From Certhia americana (taxonomy: Eukaryota > Chordata > Aves > Passeriformes > Certhiidae), in assembly GCA_018697195.1 (NCBI GenBank), contig JAGMWU010000040.1:310001-374000 (forward strand): DNA of 64,000 bases, read 5' to 3'. The translations under genes and the position numbers were made by a program. Under the pieces are notes generated by a model that was not told the DNA's origin, did no database searches, and saw only the letters and a list, made by a program, of their open reading frames with translations. Position 1 is the first letter of the stretch. Every line of letters starts with the position of its first letter. Positions 24,231-36,010 of the stretch are shown in pieces.

Positions 24231-26961
24231 TTATCAAGGGCTGTGAAGGGTGGGAAGGTGATGTTGTTGAAGTGGCATTAGTGTACTGCAAGGAGAGGAG
24301 GAGGGCTGACTGCTAAGCAACCTGGTAAAACATGACCTTCTGGAAAAGTGTGGTTCATTTGAGAGGGGCTACCAAGTCTGTCCTCTTACAAGCATCATGA
24401 GGACTGGTGTCAGATTTCAGTGAGTGGTAAGCTGCTGGCAAGCAGAATTTAGGGACATACTGCTACTTGATTGACAGAAATGGCCACAGCACACAAGGAG
24501 ACTCTCTGTTTGTTTTCCAGTAGGGCTGGCTATTGTCAGGGAGTTTGTCCCAGAGGCTAAGAGGTAGTGTAAAATGCCAAATAGGCCTTACAGAAAATTG
24601 GGTACATCTTTCTCTCTAAGCCAAAGCTTTTCTCTAATAGTTTCTTAAACCTTTTTGTTAACGACAGTTAAAGGAAATTTTCGAATAAGAAGCTCTATTC
24701 TCCTTTTCAAATTCTGCAAGCTCACTATCACCATAATTAATTGGATTGTACAAGAATTTTTTTTTTCACTTGAAATGTAGAAATGGAAAAAGGATATCTT
24801 CTGGTTTTGCATTCTGTCTGAGTGCTCAGCACCAGCAGCTTCAAGGGTAAGTGAAGGAAATGCCATAACAGGTGGCTAAGGTGCAGGAAAAGTAGTTCTG
24901 GAACAGTTTGAAAATTGAGAAGGAATTTGAAAATTTTTTTTTTTCCAATGTCTACCAGTAAGAAGTTGCCTTATTCACTGAAGCATCAAGGTTTATATCT
25001 CACTGTGTTGTCTTTTTTAATCTCATCCAAGATAGCTGTGTCTGTTCTCATTGTGCATTTGAATGTCTAAATCCTTTTTGAATCTTGCTAATCTCTTGGT
25101 CTTGGTAATAATACCTTCAGGAAGAATACCACTGGTTAGTTACATGCCATGTAGAAATATTTCCACATCTTTTCTTTTTTAATTGTTCAGCATTGTTGTC
25201 CACTTGTTTTTGTATTATAAACTGTGGTAAACAGTACTGATATATATCTTATATTAATAATACCAATTTTTTTAATTATTTTGTGTATCTCCACAGGTTC
25301 TGTTCATACCTCTCTCCTTTCTCAGTCACAAGGTTTGAATCTTCAAACTCTTCATCCTGATTATAAATCTTTCATTTTCAAATACAAGTTTGAAATTAAC
25401 ACTTCCAGTTTAGTCATGAACTAGACTAAGCTGTAACTCAGTGTTTACTCTACTTTCTTCCTAATAATTTTTATCAGTGGAATTCAGTCATGTGCTCCAC
25501 CAGCATTCAAAAGAGAGCAAGATTTTGAGTTCTGATCTGAATGCCTTACAACCATGGGCAACTCATACAGTTGAGCTTTGGGTTAAAATTCAAGGGAACA
25601 CGTAATTTGTTCCTTGTTTCTATAAAAGAATGACTCCCTGAGTCATGGTGAGTATTTGGAGAACTCACGTAATTACTCCTAGTGCTTCAGAGGACCGTAG
25701 AGATGAAGCATTTCCCAGAAGAGCCTGACCATATGGTTCCACTGACCTTCTGCAAACATGCTGTGCAATCCCATCGTTCTTTGAGAGTTTGAGAGCATAA
25801 CTGGTATTTTTATTTGTATCTTCTTTTGTCAGCAGTTCTCCTTTCCTAGTGATTATGCTTTTTAGGTAATTTGAGCTGCTGTTGACTCCTGCGGAGGGAG
25901 TATGAAGGTATGGAAGTGATGCTGATCACTTGAATATCACTTGAGAACCTGCCAGGTCCCATTCTGGGTATAGCCTGAGAGGTTGTCATTGTTTGCAGAA
26001 GTCCAGGATCCCTCTGTGGAGTCAGTAATTTTTTGTTTTGCTGTGTGTGTCACTTTATCCCATAGCTGGATGAATTGAATGTGGGACTTTGAGGTTTACC
26101 TCATGGCATACTGTAATTAATTGCTGAAACACAGATAGAATTGCATGTGGACAAGAGCAGACAAGCAGCCATCTGCAGGTCTAATCTCTGTAGCTATTTG
26201 AGGCCCAAGTAACCATGGTAGCTGGAAAATGCTCCCCACTTTTGTGTTTATCCCTTTTTTGTATTGTGGCTTTTCTTAACCTCTTTCAGACAGGACCAGC
26301 TGGGTTTGTTTGTATGGCCCAAAATAACTGAAGAGCTATCACTTAAGTATTTTTGCCAGTAGGGGCAAAACCCACTCCAGCTGGTAAATGGAGAAATTAG
26401 GGATACTCAATATCTGCCCAAGGCTTCATTTTCTGAGTCAGCAAAGCTGTTGTGCAGCTTAGCCTTCAGTGGTTTCAGGGAGACTACTGGAGCTGAAAGT
26501 TGCCTTTGCCTTCATACTTAGCTTGATTGGGTAATAGAAGAGAGAATTCACAGTAGATTCTTCTCACCTCTTTTTCCAAGCACATTTGTGAAACTGCCTA
26601 CAGGAGTCAGGTAACAGCATGAGCCATTGCACACTGTGGCCTGGAAACAGATCCATAATTTACCACCATATTTTTGTGTGTCCCTCAATAGTTTTTCCTT
26701 ACATACATACACTGCACTTAATAATAGCTGTAAAACAGGTGATTTGTGTATTACTGGGGAGAACAGGAAGCTGAGGAGTGGTATCAATAGCACTGGAGAA
26801 ATCCTGTTAAAATTTCTGGAAAAATGTTACTCATTTCTTGTTCTGAGGTTACTAAGTTTCTTGATCAAAAAGTTAAGTATTGTACCATATACTCCATTAA
26901 GCATACAGTGATATTTTACCTCCTGCATGATGTAATGGATTATTCCAAGAATTACTTAATG

Positions 26962-26964
<3 letters not shown>

Positions 26965-26993
<29 letters not shown>
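26965..26993. repeat. poly-T tract, 29 nt
   Basis: An uninterrupted T run, the longest homopolymer noticed in the window. Confidence 0.9.
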
Positions 26994-26996
<3 letters not shown>

Positions 26997-27971
26997 GTGG
27001 AATCTGCTGGAGTAAGTCAGGATTAAAATTCTGTATTAACTTATTTTTTTTTTCCCTGTAGTAGTCCATGAGCAAGCTCATGTCCTAGATTTCAAGATCA
27101 GCATGTGAATAACACATTACACTGTCAGGAAGTCCCTTCAGTTTGCAAAATACTAACATTGTGCTCTAATCTATTCCTGAATTCTCTGCAAAAATTGACA
27201 AGTACAAGCTAAAAGAATCCCATGTCATTTGGCCAAATCAGGTTATTTTAGTGAAAGAAGTCCTTTTGCTGAGTCAGTGTTAGAATTACAGATGACTTTA
27301 TGCAAAGTAAAGACGTGATTTGATAATTATGTCCTTTAACAACAGTGTGTCTTGGTCCTTTGTCTTCATTTTTGCTGCTATTCTATTTCTTCCTGCAAGA
27401 TTTCAATGTATCCAATAGTCCAACTCATTGCTGGATCTGTTTATTTTTTCCCCCTGTGCTGCAGTTTAATTAGGAACAACTCTCCATGTTAACTTCGGAT
27501 AGAAAAAAAGTACAGGGGAGAAGGTTTGTGGGATGTTGGCTGTGCTGTTTACAGAAGTTTTCAAGGTTTCTAAGTAACTGATGATATATCAGCCATCACT
27601 CCAAATCCATGCCCAGAGAGACACTTTAAAACTTTAGTGCTCAACAGAGCTCGAAATATGCACCTGTCCTCCAGTCTACCCTGCAATTACAGACTGAGGG
27701 AAAGATAGACTGTAATAGTTATTTACATGTCAAAACACTGTCTGCCAATAGCTGTCTCACTGTTGATGTTTGTTGGTCCTCTGTACTAAGTGTTCTCATC
27801 AGTTTGATATCACAAAGCTCAGCACATGCAAAAAAATATAAGAACTAAAAGCTGTCACCTATGGAGGAAAAAACAGCATATTTTAAGAAAAAATAAGTAT
27901 AAAAATTATCTTCCTCTGGACCTAAACGAAATAGATGAAACATGTATTCCCTAAAGGGGCATGATATTTTT

Positions 27972-28029
27972 AATTGATGATTAAAAATAATTGATGATTA
28001 AAAATATGAAAAATTGATGATTAAAAATT
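27972..28029. repeat. three-copy AT-rich tandem repeat
   Basis: The word AATTGATGATTAAAAAT occurs at 27972, 27989 and 28012. The first two copies are adjacent and the third follows a short spacer. Confidence 0.85.
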
Positions 28030-29399
28030 CCAGAACTCATGTTTTAACATTTTTTTGGAAACACATGGATCTTTTTTTATTATTTTTGTTGAAACTCAGA
28101 ATATATCATCAGTGGTTATGAATGAAGCAGCAATGGGTTTGTATTTATTGCTGCCCCATACTCCACTGATGGAGGATCTAAAACCTAGACAGAAGAGCAA
28201 ATTAAATGATAGTCATGAGTAAATATATTGTAGCTTATAAATTGAGAATAAGCTTTCTGGGTCAGATATAGCTTTAATAATAACATATAATGTTAATTAA
28301 GTGTATGCATCTTTCATCTTTGAAGTATGTAAAAATTTCGGGTAATACACATTTCTGGAAGTGCAGCCAAATATTTTTTGCCTGACAAGTGGAAAGGAAG
28401 GTGCCCATAGAAATGAGTAAGCCAAAGCCTATTAAGTGAGGATGTTTCAGATCCAGGGTAAGAACTGAAAGTCCAGCTTCACATAGTTGTACTTAATACT
28501 AAAATTGAAAGCTCTGGAGTTCAAATTTGCAAAGAAACTGAAAAAATGTCTAAATGTATGAACAGTCTGATTTTGGTACTATTTATGGTGTTGTCTTTAG
28601 CACTGTGCCATGTGCTCAAGTGTTTTCCTATATTAAAGCTAGAGAGATATCATTTAGTGTATTTCATATTTCAGCATGGAGTGATAGTCTTTGAGAATAC
28701 ACAAGCTCTTTCATTAGAATCTCAGCTTTTCACCATAGGAAGAAGACTTGAACACCAAAATGAGATGTCTTTTTTTTCCTTTTTTCTTTCATTGGTATAA
28801 ACTTTGTAGATAAAGATATAAGAAGCAGAAATTGTATTTTTGGAGTGATACACTTATACATGTTTCATTGGGTTTTTTTAATGGCAATACTCAAGTGCAA
28901 AAACTACATGTATTTAGTAAGTGAATCTGAGGGATAACATCGCTTTCATTTCCAGAACACAAGTGATGCTGAATTTCTAGCAGCAGCATTTTTCTACATC
29001 TGCTGCTCTTCCCAGAGATGCCTCCCAGATGTACCTCTCTGCATACCAGAGTACTCCTCCTGCCTGGCATGCCATAGGTCACACTTACATTTTCTCATCT
29101 CTGCTCATCCCTTTCCCCATGCTCACAGCAGGGCCTCTGTTTCAGTTAAAAAATATTGTTGTCTGCAATTGTTTGCAAGTATTCCCTTGATACTCTTTTT
29201 GTGATTTCAGTTTTAGTAATGTGGTTGTCGCTACTAAAGATGTGTGTTAAGGCATAAATATGGATGAAAAAGTTACCCTTGTAGGTCTGGGATTTAAAAA
29301 ACCCAACCCTATAGGAAGGCAGGTTATTAAATTCCCTTGAGAATAAATTAAAGATGTTTCCTGAAAATTCTGGCCTTGATTATCAATGCACTGTGTCTT

Positions 29400-29720
29400 T
29401 TCCATAATTTTTTACAGGTTTATGAATAACCAGTGTCTCAGTCATCATGCTGACCCACCAGACAGGTGTCAATCATACATTTGCATAAGCACAGATCACT
29501 CGGGGTTGCTTGGTGTTTTAAAGGGAAGGCATTTTCAGCTTTTGCCTTTGAAAGGGCAGGTCAAGCACCCTACCCAGCGCTAATGATTTTTCCCAATTCA
29601 TCACTCAATTGACTCAGTAACTTGACTATTATTAACCTAGACCATTAAATGCTTTTAACCCTTTTCCACAGAAAGAAGAGAACCTCTCAAGAATGAGCGA
29701 CTTCAATGAATGTATTAATT
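29400..29720. promoter_or_regulatory. candidate conserved noncoding element
   Basis: A repeat-free segment contains ACAGGTGTCAATCATAC (29462), an ATTTGCAT octamer (29479-29486), GCGCTAATGATTTTTCCC (29577) and TTGACTCAGTAACTTGACT (29609). It looks like a dense cluster of factor-binding words. The 65-codon frame here shows no domain. This is inference from sequence texture alone. Confidence 0.22.
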
Positions 29721-32556
29721 TCATGCAGTTGCCATTTGCCCTACAGCATTGAACTGCCTTAGTGATATACTTTATAAAGAAAATTCAAAAAGCTAAAGAA
29801 ACTTTTCTTATAATTTGTTTTTGCTGCACTGAAGGATGTTGTTAAGATATGAAGCATTCTGTGTTGAAGATGTCAGTAGAAACTGTAATAGCAGAAGCTG
29901 GTTTGTTCCATACAGGTGTGAAAGGTGCATTCATTTGAGGCAGGTTAAGAAGACATCAAGGGGTAAAGGCAATGCAATAAAAATAAATGGCAGTGGAAGA
30001 TCATCCCTTCTGGAACCTGTACACAAATACTGTTTGTCTTAATATACAGCACTGACATTTATCCACATGTTCTATGACAAGAAGTGAGGGCTATTTCAGA
30101 AGTTTGCACAAATAATAATTTTACTCCTGCTTCTCCAACCATGTTAAGATTAAATATATAAGGAATAAAACTCCAGTGTAGTAAGGATTGTGAAGTGATT
30201 AATTACCAACAGAGAAGATTAACCAGGAGGATTGCTCCTTGTTTGATCTTCTTGGGAACGGCCACTGCTGTGGAAAAGGCACTGAGTTCTCCACATGTGA
30301 AGAAGGCCTATGAAATACCTGTTCCTCAAACTGTGTGTGTATTATGAGGTTTTGCAGGGAATTCACTCATCCTGATTGCTTAGAGTTTTACTGCTGTGGA
30401 ACAATTTTGGGGAAAGTGTTTTTCAAAAGTGGGGAAAGTTTTTTTTCAAACCAGACCAAATTTAGTCACTTGCTGTCGTCAAAGAGCAACAAAGAAATCA
30501 GGATCCAGAACAAACTTTGTGCTGTAATTTTACCAACCAGCAAGACCTGCATCTGATGTGGAATAGGCCATCAGTCAGTACATGCCTGCTAAATGATAAC
30601 AAAACTGTTCTTGTTCAAAGATATTACTTCCTATCGCTAACCACTCAGTTGTATTTCTTTTAACCAGACCTATCCCCAACCAGGCTATTAGATATTTACT
30701 GTAATTGTAGCTCAGAATTTGGATCTTCTTGATCAGAATTTCAGCAGGCAACACCTTTTCCTACGTTTTTTCAGGGAGCGGATGTGACAGGAAAGTAGCA
30801 GACGTCTCTTTTTTTATTGTTACTTTTCCTTCAGAGTAATCACACTCTGCATGATCATCAGAGAAATTGATTAAATTCTTTGAGGTAACAACAATATGAT
30901 TGTAACTAACTGCTTAAGTGAATGAAAAGCCACATTACAGATAATCTGCTTCTTTATGAAAACTTAACGATGGCCTAAAAAAAGATTAGATAATGACACT
31001 GAGGTTTTTTGTCATGCAAAATTAAATCAGCATTCTCAGATATGTCGATGTTTAATAATACTAGAAAAATTCTTGTTAAAGGCAATCACTTCTGTGTGGT
31101 ACTATCTTTCCATCTTTCACTGTATTTTCTACTCTTGGCAAAAAGGAGCTTGATGCTTTTAGTAATCTTTGTATAACTAGCAAAATATTTTTGTGGGTGT
31201 GTCTTTTGGTCATAATTTGTAGTGATTTTGCTAGCTTCTCATAAACTTCTTTGTATATTTGACACATGAAGACAGAAGACATGAAGACAGATTGATTCAT
31301 GGCTAGAATGGTAGTTTTTTACCTTGTTGGGAAAAATTTAAAACCCTGTTCAAGATCAGTTGATGCTTTATATACATATTTGAAAGAAATTTTTTTCAGA
31401 TATATTTAAAATCAGAGCAATACTGCCATTGATTTATAAATGTATGTGTTTCATTATCAACAAGGTGCATCCAAAACCCTGAAGATGACTGTTGACTAAA
31501 GAATTTTTAAGGGCTTTTAAAGTATAGTCTTCCTTCAGTGAAATCAGAGAGGTGTATTGGCATATCTGCTAAAACACAATCCTAACCATGCTGTCAGAAA
31601 GTTCATCAGGTACTCCTTTCTGTGCTTGACTCCTTTTGAGGAATCTCCATCTTCTTTGCTCATGAAGAAATACCTAAGAAAACTTGTATGCTTGAGCAAC
31701 ATGCACCAAGTAAGGACTGCCAGGTCTATATGTTGCTGAAATGAAGTTATTTATCGCTCAGAAGTGCTATGAAAACAAATGCAGCAGAAAAATACTATGA
31801 ACAGGTTTCGTGGTTTGGGGTTGCTTTGGTTTTGTACAGTGCTCAACCTTTCCAAGTCCTAGGTGTGACATCCTTGCTCAGCATCTGTCTCCACGCTCGA
31901 ATGCTGGTCTCATTATTCCTTTGTAGATTTTCTCTTTTCTCAGCTAACTTTCACTTTATTCTGCCTGAATTCAGCCAGCTGGGAGCTGAAAACAGGGCAG
32001 AAAAAATGTTCACTGCTTCCCACATTTTGCTCAAAAAGGTAAGTCTTTTTTCATGTGGACTCTTCAGAGACTTCTGCGGTAAAGATCCAGCAAATGTATG
32101 CTAGACATGCAAACAATTTTGGCTTTTTAACCCAAAATCTTACCACTTGATGTAATTTAGCAGAATTTCTCAGAGATGTATTAGAATTGTGCCCCTGGGA
32201 GAATTCAGTGCATTGTCAGTTTTGTAGTTCTTGTTTTAAAACCACAAAGGTATTAAAAGTTTTGTTAAAGAATGGTCAAAAAGTGTTGAATGGGGGAAAG
32301 ACACTGGTTTTCCATACCATTTTCGTTTTTCTGTCTGAAAATTTTAAAATAAGTGAAACAAAAATTCATTTCAAAAGAGATTTTTTGCATGTGCAACTGT
32401 AGTTTGCACAATTTGCTAAAAGCAACACACTCAAAAATGAATGACAGATTTCAATAACAGGGAAAAACATCATTTTGGTTATAATATATAAATATGAAGA
32501 TTATAAGATAACTATCCTTGTCTTTAGAGTTATAATTTTAACTCTTTGCTTTACAG

Positions 32557-32629
32557 AAAAAAAGAAAACAAAACCAAAAAAACCAACCAAACAAACAAAA
32601 AAAACCCAAAAAACAAAAGAAGAAGAATT
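32557..32629. repeat. A-rich low-complexity tract
   Basis: It is composed of A runs separated by C or G (AAAACAAAACC, ACCAACCAAACAAACAAA). A similar A/C-rich tract lies at 33598-33650. Confidence 0.85.
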
Positions 32630-33597
32630 ATGTGGCACTCTGAATCACTTAGCAACTGAGATCTCTATTAATTTCAGCGTATCTAAATGTTTTTATTAGG
32701 GAAAGAGTTTTGTACAAGACATCCTTAGGCTAACATAATTATAGAAAACCATCAAGCTCTAGGCTGCATCTTTTAAAATAATAATACAGTAGAACTACAT
32801 TCCACAATTAGAGATAACATTTTTTGCCCTTATGTGCTTTTTTTCACCTGATGATCAAAAAGTCTTTTACAAACATTAATAAACTTACAAGGTATCATTA
32901 TATCCAAAGACTCATACACTGACTTATTTGGTTTTCAGGAGTTACAAAATAACTATTTCCCTTGAGGTTCATCTAGAAATTTGAATTCATTGTGTATTGA
33001 GCTGTAAGAGGAAATCTTCGAAGTGCGTTTAACTTTGCTCTTTAACTTCTCACTTCTTTCCCTATTTTCAAAAGTTTTATGCCCTAGTTGTGCACATAAG
33101 GTGTAGGAGAAGATGTGATTTGATGGGCCATTGCTCTCAGGCTGTGAAAATGAAGAAGGCCTGTGAATTTAGCAGCTCTTCATCTCCTCAGAGACTCTTA
33201 GGATGCTTTTATTCATGGGCAAAGGTTTATGAGTATGTCTGGCTGTTGACACCAGCTATAGATAAGACCCAGTTATTTTTACGGATTTTATGCTGTAGCC
33301 TAAAGAAAGTTATATGCTGCTTCAGATTACTACTGAAAAACTTAGCATCTGCTAATGAAAAATCAGTTATAGTGCTACTATCACTGTAATACATGCAAGG
33401 GATTGAATTAGACATAAACGATTATTGTTTTTTTACCCCTTACCACTGTAAGTGTCATAGTTAAGCATCCACTAACAATTGTTTTAAGTTCCCAACACAA
33501 AATTACGTTCTTAATCATAAAAAAATAATAGTTTCATTTTACCTTTCTTGAAGATTTGACTTAATTGTAGCTGATGCAGAGTAAACCTTTTAAAAGT

Positions 33598-33650
33598 AAA
33601 AAAAAAAACCAAAAAAAAAAAAAATCCAAACAAAACCCAACAAACCCCTA
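33598..33650. repeat. A-rich low-complexity tract
   Basis: Runs of A are broken by CC, followed by CAAACAAAACCCAACAAACCCC. This is simple sequence with no feature attached. Confidence 0.85.
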
Positions 33651-34179
33651 GTTGAAATAAAATTATCTATGCTATAAATTATTAAAATGAAACATCACTT
33701 AATAACAGAATTGCTCTCTGGACTAGCAACAGATTTCTCAGCTATAAGTAAGTTTGCATTATTTGTTAAATGACTTCTTAGATTAAGAAAGCACACTAAC
33801 AACTTTATGTATAAACTGCTGCAATAAAGCAAGCATTTTTTTCAGGCTAGAGAAATAATTTGTATTTTAAATGCAAAATCCAATGAGAGAATAGCAGCCA
33901 ACAGGATCTGATTGTATCTGTCATCTGTAGGGCATTTGTGACCGTCTGCATGGAAGCCAGGGTTTTTTTCAAGCTGGCGACCTTGTCCTTGCATCATTCC
34001 CTTCTTCCCTCTCATTGTGACTCCAGCAAAAAGAGCCATTATCAAAACAGTAGACCCTGGGATGGGAATGGAGTAGACTGAACATGACAGTTCAAGAGTT
34101 CAGGAGAGTTCCTATTAGATCTCGGTCCTATTTAAAAGGCAGAGATATGGTGTCTGAGGTGGCTGTGTGTTTTTGACAT

Positions 34180-34700
34180 ACAGGCCCTGAGGGCTGATTA
34201 AAACTTATTTAACATTGCCCTGCCACATTTTTTTTTTTCTTTATGTATAATCTCTGGGCCAGTGTGAATAATCAAGGTTTCTTTTACTCAGGTGAAGTGG
34301 GAAGACTGATTGAAAAGATACGGCAATGTTGCTTCAGATTAATTTAAAACTAATTATTTTTAAATGTGGTGAACTGGAACTATTCATTTCAGGCTTAATC
34401 CATTCAAAAGTTAGTTCAATTATTGGGGCATTTTAAGGGCAAAAGGCAGCTGCTATTGGAAGCTTCTCAGTGCTGTCTTTGGGTAGCTCAGGATTTATAA
34501 CATTACCCCACGGAACTGTAATTCATCGCCCCCAAAGCTCCTTTCCTTGTCATTGGAGGTTGTCTAACTTTCAAGGAACTGATAATTTATCTTTCTTAAA
34601 CAACTGCATTTTTATAAAGTATGAAAGATAATTGAATTTAGGCTGCTTAACGGGTGTCTTTTGTTGACCTTCATGTACTTCCTTGTCTCTCTGAGCTACA
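34180..34700. promoter_or_regulatory. candidate conserved noncoding element
   Basis: A repeat-free stretch of about 500 bp has many homeodomain and Sox-like words (GATTAATTTAAAACTAATTA near 34338, GTTCAATTATTGGGGC, CTGTAATTCATCGCCC, GATAATTGAATTTAGGC). It also has GC-containing islands between them (GGCAGCTGCTATTGGAAGC, ACCCCACGGAACTG). No frame is open across it. This is among the most enhancer-like textures in the window, but conservation is not testable here. Confidence 0.3.
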
Positions 34701-35429
34701 CAATACTTATTTTAGATAAAGTAGACCATGTTAACAGGAGAATCAAAATCCCAAATTCCCTCTAGCCCACTAGTGCTCACGCAGAAGGTGTGACATGTCA
34801 GTTCAGGTTGTTGCAGTGGATCAAAGAAAGGTTTGAATCTAAGTTACCAGCATCCTATTCATCTCTGAGGTTTCTAGACTGCTCATTGTTGTAACTGTTC
34901 AATCTTTACAGTTAAACCACTGTATTTTACTGTTACCAAAACTATCAGGTGTGATAGTGGTTTCACATAGGAAATATTAATTCAAAATTATTTTTTTAAT
35001 TTTATCTGAAATGATGCCATTCTATCTTGATTAAGTTTTGTCTGGCAAATATAGTCTTCCCTATTCCTTTCCTCCTACCCTATTATAGCTCAGCATTTGT
35101 GATTTGACTCATCAGCCAGCACAGCATGGCTCTCTTCTGAATCTGATGAAAAAGTGAATAGCTCTGTCTGTCTGTAAAGGGGCTCATCATTATTTTTATT
35201 CTACTAACAAATGATTCTTATCATGAAGTAATGCTGTGTGCAGTATACATATTGCTGGCTATCGCATGATTCCTATGTAGGAGTCTGGATGGAGGTAGAA
35301 ATCTACTAATTCTCTTGTGTTAGGAACAAGTAACCACTGGCACCTCCCCAGCTGCTGTGACTTGCACCAAGCCCTGTCCTGGTGCCATGCCAGACTGATC
35401 TGATGGGACTATAAACGTTGGTTTAGGGT

Positions 35430-36010
35430 CTCTTTGCACATTGCTGCTGCCTTTGTCAGATACATTCTGCACTACTGAGCGGTGATTGATGTCTTATATC
35501 TATAAATATATAATGCTAGATTTGCAGATGTTATGGTTAAAAAGGACAAGAAGGGAGGGAATATATGTTAATAATACTTTGTTTCTGCTGTATTAGTAGC
35601 AGCTTGCTAAAGTGGCCTGCCATCAAGTAGTATTTATAGCGATGTATAAAACATATTAGTGACATCCCTTTTAAATTCAAAAGCTTTACTAATATTACTG
35701 TCTGCATTCAAAGCAGAGCTCAGTGCCTAAAAGCTGGTCAATAAACACTTAAGTACTGCTCTATTCCAGTGATCTGAATTCAATAATGTTACCTTTCCAG
35801 AAGCTGCAAAATGGAAAGTGAAAGAATGATTTATGAAGCTTAGCTATGCATGGCCAGATAAGAAAGCTTTAACTGATGCTTGCAGGATTCTCTTTAATGA
35901 AGTACAAGTTGCCAAGATAAGTTTAGGTAAATGAAGCCTCTGTCACAATATGTTATAGCAAAAGAAATGACAGAGACAGCAGAGCAGATGGAGGTTATTA
36001 CAGAACAGTG
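35430..36010. promoter_or_regulatory. candidate conserved noncoding element
   Basis: A repeat-free segment has factor-site-like words in complex sequence: GAGCGGTGATTGATGTC (35477), AAAGCTTTACTAATATTAC, AAGCTTAGCTATGCATGGCC (35838), and CCAGATAAGAAAGC (35852). It follows about 0.7 kb after the 34.2-34.7 kb candidate, as clustered enhancers often do. Inference only. Confidence 0.27.
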
